Shown: in pieces, positions 27,049 to 36,128 of the stretch
Layout: each line of letters opens with the position of its first letter
Numbering within the stretch: position 1 is the first letter of the stretch
The notes under the pieces: model-generated
Seen by the model: only the letters and a program-made list of their open reading frames with translations
Database searches by the model: none
What the model was told of the DNA's origin: nothing
IMG/VR virus record: IMGVR_UViG_3300038424_000028
Span: 1 to 43,583 of that record
Length of the DNA: 43,583 nt
Source: a virus
Reading direction: 5' to 3' (one strand)
Translations under genes and position numbers: made by a program

Positions 27049-29259
27049 TCACGTGGCTATCAATCCATGCGCCCTATCCCTAGAAAGCAATGTATTAAAT
27101 TGGTCTTTTAGGGCGTTGACTCCAGAAATAAAATTGTTCATCTCCGTAGAACTCACAAATCCATACCCCCCGCTTGTCGCCGTTCCAGACACGGCAGAGG
27201 CGTCAGCAACCGCCGCACCCTGCGCCCCGACGACCTGGGTGCCAGCAACTTTGTAAACCCCAACAACGTCTGCATTTCCAGAGGTGATGCCATGACAATT
27301 GGCCTCGTCAAATAACATCGTGCCGGGAGTAGCGGAATCCTTCATCAAAATGAAATTTCCGGTAGTTCCTGTAGCGACGAATGTGTTTGTAACCTGAACC
27401 CATGAGCCAGATGTCGTCCCGGTTATAAGAGGTGACCCATATGAGCCCCCTCCGCAATCTGATACATAAATCTTGTATGTTTCGTTACCAGAGGTTCCCG
27501 ATTTTACATAGGCCGAAACGGAATAAGTCCTGCCGACCACTAGGCCAGACGCTCCCTGCAAAATCCATTGAAAATTAGCCGCATTTCTAGTTATTTGGAC
27601 GCAATATCCACTTTCCCCTCCGACAACCGTAGCGCAATCACAGTTGCTTCTATACCAACTCGGTGGATTTCCGTCATCTCCTGTGGGCAATTCAAAACTG
27701 GCATTTATAAGAGTGTTCCCTAGCGTTATAGAAGTCCCCCACAATTCCCCAACAGTTTCATCTCCGATGGTAAACGCCGCAACAGAAGGATTTAGATAAG
27801 AAGTTAATGTTACGGACTGTCCATATACGTCAACCCACTCCGTCCCATTCCACCAAATCGGACCACCGCGAGTCCCGTAATCTGTGGCAAAATACTGCAT
27901 CCCTGGAGATTTATAATAAATTGGGACATTGCCCCCTGTCCCTAGTCCAGCATGGGCGAGGGGGGGATAGCCTACTCTATTACTTTGGTCCCAATAAAGA
28001 GCATCGGGGTCTCCGACAGTCCCGAAATAAGATGAGCCATTGTTGTCGGTAATCCCACGGAAACTTATTTTCGGGCCAGCCCCGCCGCCGTACCAAGCGT
28101 CTGATTCTAGAATATGGCCTACGCGCTCAAGGGTAGTCCCCGCCACATTTACAAGATATGCCTCTCCAACCTGGAATCCATACGCCAATGAATAACCCGA
28201 GTTTGGACCCCCGAGATTTCCGCCACAGATATTGACAATAGTTGTAGGTGTCGCCCCAAGGTCATCCTTGGCAACCCTAATTATCGGAATCGCTCCGTCA
28301 ATGTTTGGACAGTTTTCAACATAGGGGGAATATATATCAACCCGACTTCCCTTGTGGATGTTGCAAGCATAGCGACTTATCGTTTCAACGATAGGCTTTA
28401 GAAAAACTATGTCATAATCACCTTCGACGACAATCCCATCCGTTATGCCGCCCACCGCAGAACCGAGAAGCCCATGAATATAAATATCCAAAATTGTTGT
28501 CGTTGTCCCAACCCAAGATGTCCCCGTAAATAAAATCCCAGAAGCCATCGCCTGAGTCGCATTGGTATTGCCAATGTCAATTTTGTCCAACTGGCAATCT
28601 AGTGGACCATCCACAACCAACCCCGCCACGCTGAACGGACCAGCAATCCCCACTCCGCTTATCTTCCCGCCAAGCACACCATTAAAATCAATCCCGATAG
28701 TCGGATATGCAAGTATGCCATCGGTTTTCAAATGAAAATTATCTAGTTCGATGGAATTACAATATGAACCACCGGGGTTAGTCTGTATGGCCGGGATTGC
28801 AGAAGATGGGTTAAAAATTAGAACCGCCCCATAGCCCAAGGTTGTGCTTCCCCCGGCATTGACCCCCCGCAAAATCGTGTATTGAGGCAATGATAACGTG
28901 GCCGTAAACACATATGTCCCAGACAATACCACGGGGAGTTTCGCCGCCGCACCAGCGGTTATCGCCGCCCGAATCGCCGCCGTGTCGTCCGTCGTCCCGT
29001 CGCCCTTCGCCCCGTACCATTCCGGCCTGACAAATGTTCTGCTATCGTTTTCCCACATCCCCGCCGATAAATTATATCGGAGAGAATCATCATCTTGAAC
29101 GCCCGAAAGATTTACATCGCTCAATGTCGCAAGCGATCCTCCGATACCCGTGGGGGCGTCCAGCGTAATGTACGGGCCACCCCGAATCATGTTCTGGAGT
29201 TTCCTGGACAGCGCTTCCACGTCCTGCTTAAGCGCGATTCGTTTTCCTGATACCGGCAT
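27049..29259 (-). CDS. Tail spike/fibre with pectate-lyase-type beta-helix and sugar-binding domain
   Basis: 736 residues. A short N-terminal region (~1-70) probably attaches to the tail. VRPEWYGAKGDGTTDDTAAI (about 77-96) starts a Pectate_lyase_3 right-handed beta-helix that runs to about residue 400. NTLINASFELPTGDDGNPPS starts a carbohydrate-binding-like jelly roll (about 525-660). A helical trimerisation-like C-terminus closes the protein. It should recognise or depolymerise a host polysaccharide. The gene is clearly more AT-rich than its neighbours, suggesting recent transfer or domain swapping. It is the last gene of the tail operon. Confidence 0.85.
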   Translation of the reverse strand: MPVSGKRIALKQDVEALSRKLQNMIRGGPYITLDAPTGIGGSLATLSDVNLSGVQDDDSLRYNLSAGMWENDSRTFVRPEWYGAKGDGTTDDTAAIRAAITAGAAAKLPVVLSGTYVFTATLSLPQYTILRGVNAGGSTTLGYGAVLIFNPSSAIPAIQTNPGGSYCNSIELDNFHLKTDGILAYPTIGIDFNGVLGGKISGVGIAGPFSVAGLVVDGPLDCQLDKIDIGNTNATQAMASGILFTGTSWVGTTTTILDIYIHGLLGSAVGGITDGIVVEGDYDIVFLKPIVETISRYACNIHKGSRVDIYSPYVENCPNIDGAIPIIRVAKDDLGATPTTIVNICGGNLGGPNSGYSLAYGFQVGEAYLVNVAGTTLERVGHILESDAWYGGGAGPKISFRGITDNNGSSYFGTVGDPDALYWDQSNRVGYPPLAHAGLGTGGNVPIYYKSPGMQYFATDYGTRGGPIWWNGTEWVDVYGQSVTLTSYLNPSVAAFTIGDETVGELWGTSITLGNTLINASFELPTGDDGNPPSWYRSNCDCATVVGGESGYCVQITRNAANFQWILQGASGLVVGRTYSVSAYVKSGTSGNETYKIYVSDCGGGSYGSPLITGTTSGSWVQVTNTFVATGTTGNFILMKDSATPGTMLFDEANCHGITSGNADVVGVYKVAGTQVVGAQGAAVADASAVSGTATSGGYGFVSSTEMNNFISGVNALKDQFNTLLSRDRAHGLIAT

Positions 29260-29269
29260 GGCTTATCCC

Positions 29270-30814
29270 CTATGTATAGATGATGGTCTGCGTGTCGAGT
29301 TGGGCGATGATTTCCGTCGTCGCGCTCTGCGGCTTCTTGACGATTTTCATAATTCGGAACAGCACGTTCGTCATCGCGCCGCCCGGCCAGGGGGCCCGCG
29401 TGCGGCTGATGCTCACTTTGTCGCGCCCCGGCACGAGGTTCAGCCCGTAACCGTGGACCTCGAAATCAACGAGGATTTGCGGCTGTTGGTAGAGCGTCAG
29501 GAAGTTCGCGCAGAGCGCCGCCGCATCGGCATCGGCGACGAGGTACGTCTCCATCTCCAACGACTCGGCGTTCGAGTAAAAGAAGTTGGAGATATTCGAC
29601 ACCATATCCTTCGCCTTGAACGTCTGCCCGTCCAGGCTCTCGGCGTATTTGATGTTGATGTGCTTCTGGATGGCCTGCACTTCGTGGATGACATTGAACA
29701 TGATGAAGTCCTCGTCGGCCAGCACCGGCGTGTTGGCGGGCGTGCCGCTCAGGAATACGACCGTCCCGTAGGTGCCGTCATGGTAGGGCGTCCACTTGTA
29801 GAGGACCGTCTGTTCGAGTTGGCTATTGAAGTCGCCGAATGTCAATTGCCGGTCAACGAAGATACCTAGCGTCTGTGTGCATCTGGTGTGCATCGCGGCG
29901 AGCGCCGTCGCATCGAGCGTCGCGGCGGGGTAGCCCATGATGCCGACGACAATATCATAGATGACATCGTCGGCGGTGGTGATGACGACGCTGGAGCCGT
30001 TGACGGGGCCCTGGATGTCGCACGTCAGGTTCGTGTCCTCGTTGCAGATCGGCGTGGCCAACTGCGCGCCGTCGGTCGCCTCGTTTGCCGGGATGGTGGC
30101 CGTCAGCGGCCCGAACTGCGTCTCCGGAGATTTCGACGAATAGAACTTGACCCAGACATTCCCGCTCGGCGTGCCGACCACGGAGCCGCCATAGAGAATG
30201 AGTTTCGTCGGGAAGAACTGCGTACCGACCGTGAACGCCTGCCCGATGGCCGTGTCGGTCGCGGAGTTCCTCAAATTTTTAGCCGTCCCGCTGGTATCTG
30301 AGTTGTCGATATATAATGTCTCGGCAGCGTCCACCGCCACCTTTCCGTAGAGTTGGAACGATACGGATTGACCGGAGGTTGAGCTCCAGCCCCGAGAACC
30401 GTTGATTGTATAGCCCTGCCCGTTCGCCACGCTGGAACTCTCGCCGACGACAACATAGTTGGAGCCGCTGATGGCGAAGTCGCCCTCGATGGAGAAGTAA
30501 TATGTGTGGCCGATGCCGACCGAGAACTTCTGGTTGAAAATGAGCGTGAACTGCCCGGTCGTCAAGTCCTGCGTGTAGTCGAGGCCGAGGATGAGCGGAT
30601 TCTTCGCCGCCGAGCGAATGGCGTCGATGGAATGGATGCTCTGGTCCACGATTTTGAATGCGTGCGCCGTCGTGTCGATTTGTGTCGGGGGGATGTTCGT
30701 CAACGTGCCGTACCCGATGGGGATGGCGTTGCCGACGGCAGTCGGGTCGATATTCGGATATGTCACAATGTCGTAATTGCGGAGAGGTATAATCGTGTTT
30801 ATCATAATCGTCAT
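29270..30814 (-). CDS. Tail tip/baseplate protein with choice-of-anchor R-like insert
   Basis: 514 residues; the ATG overlaps the stop upstream (TGATG). The middle (about 165-235; AVDAAETLYIDNSDTSGTA, GQAFTVGTQFFPTKLILYGG) resembles choice-of-anchor R jelly-roll domains. The C-terminal part (LVPGRDKVSISRTRAPWPGG, then FRIMKIVKKPQ) has the look of tail-hub/baseplate proteins. Directly before the spike gene, it is probably the hub or spike-attachment protein at the tail tip. Assignment is by position and pattern. Confidence 0.65.
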   Translation of the reverse strand: MTIMINTIIPLRNYDIVTYPNIDPTAVGNAIPIGYGTLTNIPPTQIDTTAHAFKIVDQSIHSIDAIRSAAKNPLILGLDYTQDLTTGQFTLIFNQKFSVGIGHTYYFSIEGDFAISGSNYVVVGESSSVANGQGYTINGSRGWSSTSGQSVSFQLYGKVAVDAAETLYIDNSDTSGTAKNLRNSATDTAIGQAFTVGTQFFPTKLILYGGSVVGTPSGNVWVKFYSSKSPETQFGPLTATIPANEATDGAQLATPICNEDTNLTCDIQGPVNGSSVVITTADDVIYDIVVGIMGYPAATLDATALAAMHTRCTQTLGIFVDRQLTFGDFNSQLEQTVLYKWTPYHDGTYGTVVFLSGTPANTPVLADEDFIMFNVIHEVQAIQKHINIKYAESLDGQTFKAKDMVSNISNFFYSNAESLEMETYLVADADAAALCANFLTLYQQPQILVDFEVHGYGLNLVPGRDKVSISRTRAPWPGGAMTNVLFRIMKIVKKPQSATTEIIAQLDTQTIIYT

Positions 30815-31509
30815 CAGTCCGTATTGAGCATCTGGTCCTCGACGTCTACGCTGAGAACGTCATCGGCCCAGGTCACCTTGCCCGTTCTGGCCCGCACACA
30901 GTTCACAGCGGCGGAATACGCCTCGCCCGGAACGACGGCTTTCAGATAGCAGAGGCGCGACTCCCAGATGAAGTTCACAATGTCCAGGTCATACGCGCCG
31001 TCACCGTTGGCGATGGTGATGGTGTCCCATGTCTGGCGCTGGGTGCCTTCATAGAACATCGTCAATTCCAGCGTGATTTCCGGAATGGAGTCCTTGAGAA
31101 GTCGGGGCTCGATTTCAAAGCCTCCGCTATCGACAATGGTATAGGGCGGCGGGTATTGCTGGTCACAGAACCGCCGCCAGTAGAACGCCATCACCGCGAT
31201 CGTCGTATCGCTCGGATTGTTGCCGGCGATGGCGTGGAGGTAGAGTTTCGCGGCGGCGGGGTCGTAGTAATAACTACCGGCCGTAATCTTGCAGGTCGCC
31301 ACGCTCCCGACCGACTGGTCATCAGTCGTCAGGAACGTCGTGTTGCTGGCCTCATGCACCTCGGCCGGAGCCGTCAGACACGCGAGCGTCGAGTAAGTGC
31401 TGGAGCCTTCGGACGACCACGAGGCGGTATCAATACGCTGACCGACCTCAATCTCGAAGATGAACGCCAGTTTCGAGTCCGGCTTCGCTATCTCCAGCGG
31501 GACCGTCAT
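30814..31509 (-). CDS. Tail tip protein, 231 aa
   Basis: The ATG at 31509 overlaps the previous stop (ATGA), with GGAGGAGATG upstream. It is a beta-rich protein (MTVPLEIAKPDSKLAFIFEI at the start, FYWRRFCDQQYPPPYTIVDS in the middle) ending VLSVDVEDQMLNTD. The position between distal tail and hub suggests a tail-tip structural component. No family is recognised with confidence. Confidence 0.65.
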   Translation of the reverse strand: MTVPLEIAKPDSKLAFIFEIEVGQRIDTASWSSEGSSTYSTLACLTAPAEVHEASNTTFLTTDDQSVGSVATCKITAGSYYYDPAAAKLYLHAIAGNNPSDTTIAVMAFYWRRFCDQQYPPPYTIVDSGGFEIEPRLLKDSIPEITLELTMFYEGTQRQTWDTITIANGDGAYDLDIVNFIWESRLCYLKAVVPGEAYSAAVNCVRARTGKVTWADDVLSVDVEDQMLNTD

Positions 31510-32270
31510 CTCATCTCCTCCAATTTCATTGACGCCGCTTCGACCTGATAGTCGTCGGCATTGTAGGAGAAACTCATTGCCCCGGCATACTGGACGTAGA
31601 ACGTCATCACGGACGGATAGGTGGAATCCTCGCAGAAGAACCACGGGACGCTGGTGCCGACCACCTTCAGAATGCCGAGAAGCGTCGATTTGTCCGACGC
31701 GATGTTCGGCAGGTCATACTGCCACGTTCGATAGCGCGTCAACTGGAACGATGTTTTCTGGCCCCCGATGGAAGTCTCGACGACCGACGGGTCCTCGTAG
31801 GACGATTTCCGTGACTTGTAGGTGCGGGTCAGTCCGGTGTACGGGCCGAGGAAGATTCGCCCGACGGAGAGATAGCCCGCCGTGTTTCCGGTATCAGCGA
31901 CCGTCAGCCGCCACCATTGGTAGGTCTGCGTCGAGGCGGGGAAATAGCAGAACGTCGTGTACGGCCCGTCGCCGGCCACGGCCCATGTGAGCGCCTGATT
32001 GTAGGACGGGGCACCCCATGAGTCTGTGGCATTGCCCTGAAGCGTGACGGTCGCGCCGGCCGTGAGGTTGTGGTCGTGGAGGACGAGCGCTTGGATGGCT
32101 TTCGCCGAGCCGAGATTGACTTTAATCCATTCGCTTGTGATTCCGGTCGAGCGCCATACCCGCGTCGGCCACCGCTGTTGTGTATTCGTGCCGGCATAGC
32201 CGGAGGCTTCGGAACTGTCGGTCAGCGTCCCGCCGTCCCAGAGGTTGTTGTAGAGGATTCTACTGGACAT
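31506..32270 (-). CDS. Distal tail-like protein with discoidin-type domain
   Basis: 254 residues, start overlapping the tape-measure stop. Residues ~40-130 (SEWIKVNLGSAKAIQALVLH, WWRLTVADTGN) resemble a discoidin/F5-8C galactose-binding fold. The C-terminal half (SFQLTRYRTWQYDLPNIASD, PWFFCEDSTYPSVMTFYV) resembles Dit-type proteins. Directly downstream of the tape measure, this is the usual place of the distal tail protein, which joins tube and tip. Confidence 0.7.
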   Translation of the reverse strand: MSSRILYNNLWDGGTLTDSSEASGYAGTNTQQRWPTRVWRSTGITSEWIKVNLGSAKAIQALVLHDHNLTAGATVTLQGNATDSWGAPSYNQALTWAVAGDGPYTTFCYFPASTQTYQWWRLTVADTGNTAGYLSVGRIFLGPYTGLTRTYKSRKSSYEDPSVVETSIGGQKTSFQLTRYRTWQYDLPNIASDKSTLLGILKVVGTSVPWFFCEDSTYPSVMTFYVQYAGAMSFSYNADDYQVEAASMKLEEMR

Positions 32271-34456
32271 CAGATGCCTCCTAGCGCGTTGCGCGGGACG
32301 GTGAACAACCGTCGATTAAGCCCGTCCTGGATGAGCGGCATGAGTTGCGTTCTAAAGACACGCAGGACGCTGGCTCCGTCCATCGCCGTGACGTTGAGGT
32401 TGATGGTCATGTTGCCGCCGCTGCCGCCGCCACCGAACCCGCCCGGCGTGATGGAGACGCCCTCCGGTCCCGCCTCGCCGGCGAGGAACAGCGTCGGCTG
32501 GCTCACGATGCCCTGCCAGCCCTGCTGGCCCATCAGTAGTTCAGCCCCCGCAATGCTCCCCGCCGACGCGCCCGCACTCCCTAGGCCAACTGCGGCTTTA
32601 AAAGCCCCGGATAAGGCGGTCCCGATGCCGGGGATAAGGTTCAATGCGGCAGCGAGGATATTAAAGAATAGTAATTTCGCAATCATCTGGCCGATGATTT
32701 CCAGGAAGAACTTCAAGATGGACTTCCAGATATCCTCGAAGAACGTCTTGAACGTGATGGTCCCCGATGCCCATTGGTCAAGTAGGTTGCCCCAGTCGCG
32801 TCCGAGCGTCGCGGTCGCTTGGATGAGGATTTGGTTGATTTCCTGAAACATTTTGTTGTGTGCCTTTGGGAGTTTCGACACTTTATCCGCTATCTTGTCT
32901 AGAGCATCATCGACGGCCTGAAACTCCGGGGCACATTCGCCCCACCCGTCTTTGACTGCCCCGGCGATATCGTACATATCGCCGATGATGTCATTCGTCG
33001 TTTTCTCAAAAGAACGCGCCGGAAGTTCCGAGGCCAGCGTGATGTCGTGGAATTGGTTGGTGATAATGTTCGTCCCGGCCTGAACGTAATGCCCGAACTT
33101 ATCCAACTCCAAGTCGGTAGAGAGCAGTTCTGAGCCGAGTTTTTTTATCTCATCGCCAAGTTTCGAGATAATGCCCGGTGCCTTGCCACCGGTCGCGATG
33201 TAATCGGCTAATGCCTTTTCTGCTAATTTGATTTTATCTGTTATCTCCGTTTCTGTTTTGAGGCCAAGGTCTTTGAATTCCTTGGCGAGGTCGGCGGCAA
33301 TATCCCGCACCTTTATGAACGGCTCTTCAATCGCGACGACCCGTCCCTCGAGGTCCATCCAGTAAATCGCGTTCCGGTCTAACTGCTGGCCCATTGCAGG
33401 GAGGTCAACGTGGTAAAGTTGCTCGAACGTCGGGTGCATGGCCGCAAAATCACGATTCGCCTCCTGCTGTTCTTTCAACGCCCACGCCAGGGCGATGCCA
33501 TATTTATCCAACAGTACCTGCCCGACGGCGTGAATAGCCTCTGTCAAAATACCAAGAGGGCCGATGGTCTTATCCGTGGCCGCGGCGAAGGCATCCATCA
33601 AGTCCTTCATCAGCCCGAGGACCGTCTTGAATTCCGTAGATTTCAGAACCACATCGCCCATCTGGGCACCGAAGAGTTCTGTGGTGTTCTGGAGTTGCTT
33701 GAGTTGACCGCCGAACGTATCGGCATAGGCTTGCGCGGCTTTATAAGCATCGCCGATGGCCTTCATGAAAATAGCGTGTTTTTCTGATTCGCTCCCGGCG
33801 TTTTTGAGGGCCGGGATAAGCATCTGCAACCGCCCATAGACGCCTTCCATTCCGCTGGCGACTTGACGGGTGCGGGTATCCAAATCACCGCCGAATACGA
33901 ATGCTAAACCCTCGGCTCCCTGAATAACCTGCTTGATGCCATCCTCATCAAGAGTCGTCATCTGTAGCGCGAGGGCCTCGGCAGAAAGAGTTTGTTGCTT
34001 GGAATAGGTCGTAACCTTCGATTCCGCATCAGCGAGATTCTGATAGAACCCGATCTCCTGACTCGCTTGCCGGCCCGTAATTTCGAGTGCGGCGGCCAGT
34101 TTGCTATTCGCTTCCTCATAGGCAAGGGCCGATTTGATACAGTCCTCAACGATAGCCTTGCCCTCGGAGATGGCTTTGTGGAACAGGTTGACGGCGAGCA
34201 TACCGATTGTGAATCCGGCGGCCATCTGCCCGATGGCCCCTTTAAGGTTCGTGGCCGCAGTCTGTCCCAGCGTCGCGGATTGCGCCACGTTATTGATGGC
34301 GTCCTTGGCCGGTGCAAGCCCGGTCTGTATTTGCGCTCCCGCGTTAGTGGCTTGGCTAGATAGTTGTTGAAGGAGCGCGGCGACCTGCGTCAGCGCGGAC
34401 GTCAACTCATCCATCTTCGCGCCGATTTGAACGTAGAGCGTACCAGCGTCGGCCAT
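32270..34456 (-). CDS. Tape-measure protein
   Basis: 728 residues; helical N-terminal two thirds with a coiled-coil start (LTSALTQVAALLQQLSSQAT), a central membrane-like patch, and a C-terminal hydrophobic block (FLEIIGQMIAKLLFFNILAA, GSAGASAG). The family sets tail length at roughly 1.5 angstroms per residue, so a tail near 110 nm is expected. The chaperone fusion gene ends two bases before its ATG, as usual. Confidence 0.9.
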   Translation of the reverse strand: MADAGTLYVQIGAKMDELTSALTQVAALLQQLSSQATNAGAQIQTGLAPAKDAINNVAQSATLGQTAATNLKGAIGQMAAGFTIGMLAVNLFHKAISEGKAIVEDCIKSALAYEEANSKLAAALEITGRQASQEIGFYQNLADAESKVTTYSKQQTLSAEALALQMTTLDEDGIKQVIQGAEGLAFVFGGDLDTRTRQVASGMEGVYGRLQMLIPALKNAGSESEKHAIFMKAIGDAYKAAQAYADTFGGQLKQLQNTTELFGAQMGDVVLKSTEFKTVLGLMKDLMDAFAAATDKTIGPLGILTEAIHAVGQVLLDKYGIALAWALKEQQEANRDFAAMHPTFEQLYHVDLPAMGQQLDRNAIYWMDLEGRVVAIEEPFIKVRDIAADLAKEFKDLGLKTETEITDKIKLAEKALADYIATGGKAPGIISKLGDEIKKLGSELLSTDLELDKFGHYVQAGTNIITNQFHDITLASELPARSFEKTTNDIIGDMYDIAGAVKDGWGECAPEFQAVDDALDKIADKVSKLPKAHNKMFQEINQILIQATATLGRDWGNLLDQWASGTITFKTFFEDIWKSILKFFLEIIGQMIAKLLFFNILAAALNLIPGIGTALSGAFKAAVGLGSAGASAGSIAGAELLMGQQGWQGIVSQPTLFLAGEAGPEGVSITPGGFGGGGSGGNMTINLNVTAMDGASVLRVFRTQLMPLIQDGLNRRLFTVPRNALGGI

Positions 34457-34457
34457 C

Positions 34458-34900
34458 TTAGTTCTCCATCATCTCACCGGGTTTCTTCTTCAGCAGGTCC
34501 TCCACGGCTTGCGGCCCCGCCGCCTCCCCGAACAGTTCCGGCCACCGCTCCCGCTTCTGTTTCGCGCTCATGTCGTTTATCGCGTTCATCTCGTCGATGA
34601 ACTTATCGGCCTCTGCTTGAGTCGTCGGCTCCGCGACTACGGGCCGATGCTTTGTCGATTTCAATGGTTGTAGCATCTTGTCGAGGTCAATTTTCTGTCC
34701 CGTCAGAGCCGACAGGAGACAAGCAGTCCTCTCCCACGCTTGCCGTTCGCGCAGGCGGTATCCGTCTGCCATCGCGTCAAGTTCCATCGGCGTCATCACC
34801 CAGAACTCAAACGGCGAGAGCGCCAACGCGCCGAGGGCGAGAGCGAAAGCCTGCGTCAACAAGTCTGGCGTCTCGGCAGGCTCCCCGCCCTCGGTCAGTT
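34458..34900 (-). CDS. Frameshift extension of the tail assembly chaperone (GT-like)
   Basis: This -1 frame has no good start of its own where needed; it continues the chaperone frame after slippage, giving a fusion of about 250 residues (104 + 146). The extension begins LTEGGEPAETPDLL, includes FEFWVMTPMELDAMADGYR (the classic GTA/lambda T-type chaperone pattern) and ends KKKPGEMMEN. As in lambda G/GT, the fusion should load the tape measure and recruit tube subunits. An open reading further upstream in this frame is a shadow of the chaperone gene. Confidence 0.85.
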
Positions 34901-35209
34901 TTTTAGCGGCTCCTTGACGGCCGGAAATGCCGCCGTCAACGCTTCCGTCACCTTTGAGGCGAGGTAGAGGATGTCCTCTCCGCCAACGAGGTCCTCGGCC
35001 TTCTCCTGCGTCATGGACTTGTCCTCGTGGAGCAGTCCGGTCCATAGAAGAATCGTCAAATCGGCAAGGTTCAGTTTGCCTTTGAGCCGCTCGCCGATGT
35101 CAACGATAGGGGTGCCGAATTCCTTTTCCAGTCTCGCCAGCGCTCGGAAATCATAGCGCAGAGTGTGGCTCTCGCCGCCCAGTTCGATTGGGATGGCTTG
35201 AACAGGCAT
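34895..35209 (-). CDS. Tail assembly chaperone (G-like)
   Basis: 104 residues from the ATG at 35209, preceded by GAAGGAGGC. MPVQAIPIELGGESHTLRYD and FRALARLEKEFGTPIVDIGE match the N-terminal chaperone family that sits between tail tube and tape measure. It ends EPLKN at the slippery site. Confidence 0.85.
   Translation of the reverse strand: MPVQAIPIELGGESHTLRYDFRALARLEKEFGTPIVDIGERLKGKLNLADLTILLWTGLLHEDKSMTQEKAEDLVGGEDILYLASKVTEALTAAFPAVKEPLKN
34898..34904 (-). other. -1 ribosomal frameshift site A_AAA_AAC
   Basis: In the chaperone frame the codons are CTA AAA AAC TGA. The heptamer A-AAA-AAC allows both tRNAs to slip back one base, giving AAA AAA CTG ACC in the new frame, and the zero-frame stop follows at once. 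This joins the two chaperone frames. Confidence 0.85.
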
Positions 35210-35231
35210 GAAGCCTCCTTCTATGTGAAAA

Positions 35232-35648
35232 TTATGAATGAGCCGCCGCAAGCACTCCCGTGCCCTGGAACGTCGCTTTGTGGGTCATCTCGGCGTCATA
35301 CGGACCTTTCCAGGTCAGGTCTGTGAGGACTGCCGAGCCGGTGTAGGTGTTTCCGTCCGGTGTCGTGAAGATAATCGCGAGCGGGGTCACCGCCGACGCT
35401 GACGACATCGTCTGCATCCAGTAGGCCCAGAGCAGTTTCTTTGCCGTGTCGCTGTAGATGTACAGCCCGTCGGTCTCGACCTTCCAATCGCGCCGGCCAA
35501 GCAGGAACGAGGCCCAGCCGATGTCGTCCGCCGAGGACACATCCACGGCCTTGCCCGCAAGCGTCAGCGTGACGGTCTTGGCGCCCGCCACGACGTAGGT
35601 TCCAATTTTGACTGTGCAGAAAAGCCCAGTAACAGCACCTGTAGTCAT
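35232..35648 (-). CDS. Major tail tube protein
   Basis: 138 residues from the ATG at 35648, preceded by AAGGAGAA. A beta-rich protein: GLFCTVKIGTYVVAGAKTVT, DIGWASFLLGRRDWKVETDG, LTDLTWKGPYDAEMTHKATF, the layout of TP901-1-type major tail proteins, whose strands form hexameric tube rings. It lies between tail terminator and chaperone, as expected. Confidence 0.8.
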   Translation of the reverse strand: MTTGAVTGLFCTVKIGTYVVAGAKTVTLTLAGKAVDVSSADDIGWASFLLGRRDWKVETDGLYIYSDTAKKLLWAYWMQTMSSASAVTPLAIIFTTPDGNTYTGSAVLTDLTWKGPYDAEMTHKATFQGTGVLAAAHS

Positions 35649-35670
35649 AAATATTCTCCTTGTTAGTTGC

Positions 35671-36105
35671 TCAAGTTGTCGGCTCCAGATGGAACCGGTA
35701 TCGGATGATTCCGTGCCGGACGACGTGCGTCGGCGCGGAGGCATCAATCAGAATATCGAACAAATCTATCAGCACGAGCGGCACGTTGTAGCCCGTGACC
35801 GCGAGCGGCGTTCCGCTCACCGCCTGGCTCACGGCACTCATCATCTCGGCGCACTCTTTGTTTCCGGCATAGTCGGAAAAAATGTCGATGGTGACGATGT
35901 GGTTCTCTGAGAATCGGTCCTGCGCCGAAAAGTTCGTCGAGCGCACGCCGTATGGCCCGGAGATGTGGACGAACGGGAACGCCACCGTCTCCGGCACCTC
36001 ATCATATATCCGGTAGGCAGAGGTCACGCTGTCCGTCGTCAGCCGCGTGTAGAGAGCGGATAGCAGATCATAAAATCCAATGTTCCATTGCATCGTATAT
36101 GTCAC
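35671..36105 (-). CDS. Tail terminator / DUF3168-like protein
   Basis: 144 residues from a GTG at 36105 with GAGGA upstream (an ATG four codons later is possible). LLSALYTRLTTD, YRIYDEVPETVAFPFVHIS and ENHIVTIDIFSDYAGNKECA match DUF3168/gp17-type tail-completion proteins that cap the tail tube. Position just before the tube gene agrees. Confidence 0.8.
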   Translation of the reverse strand: MTYTMQWNIGFYDLLSALYTRLTTDSVTSAYRIYDEVPETVAFPFVHISGPYGVRSTNFSAQDRFSENHIVTIDIFSDYAGNKECAEMMSAVSQAVSGTPLAVTGYNVPLVLIDLFDILIDASAPTHVVRHGIIRYRFHLEPTT

Positions 36106-36128
36106 GGAGTTTCCTCATGCCTTAAGTC

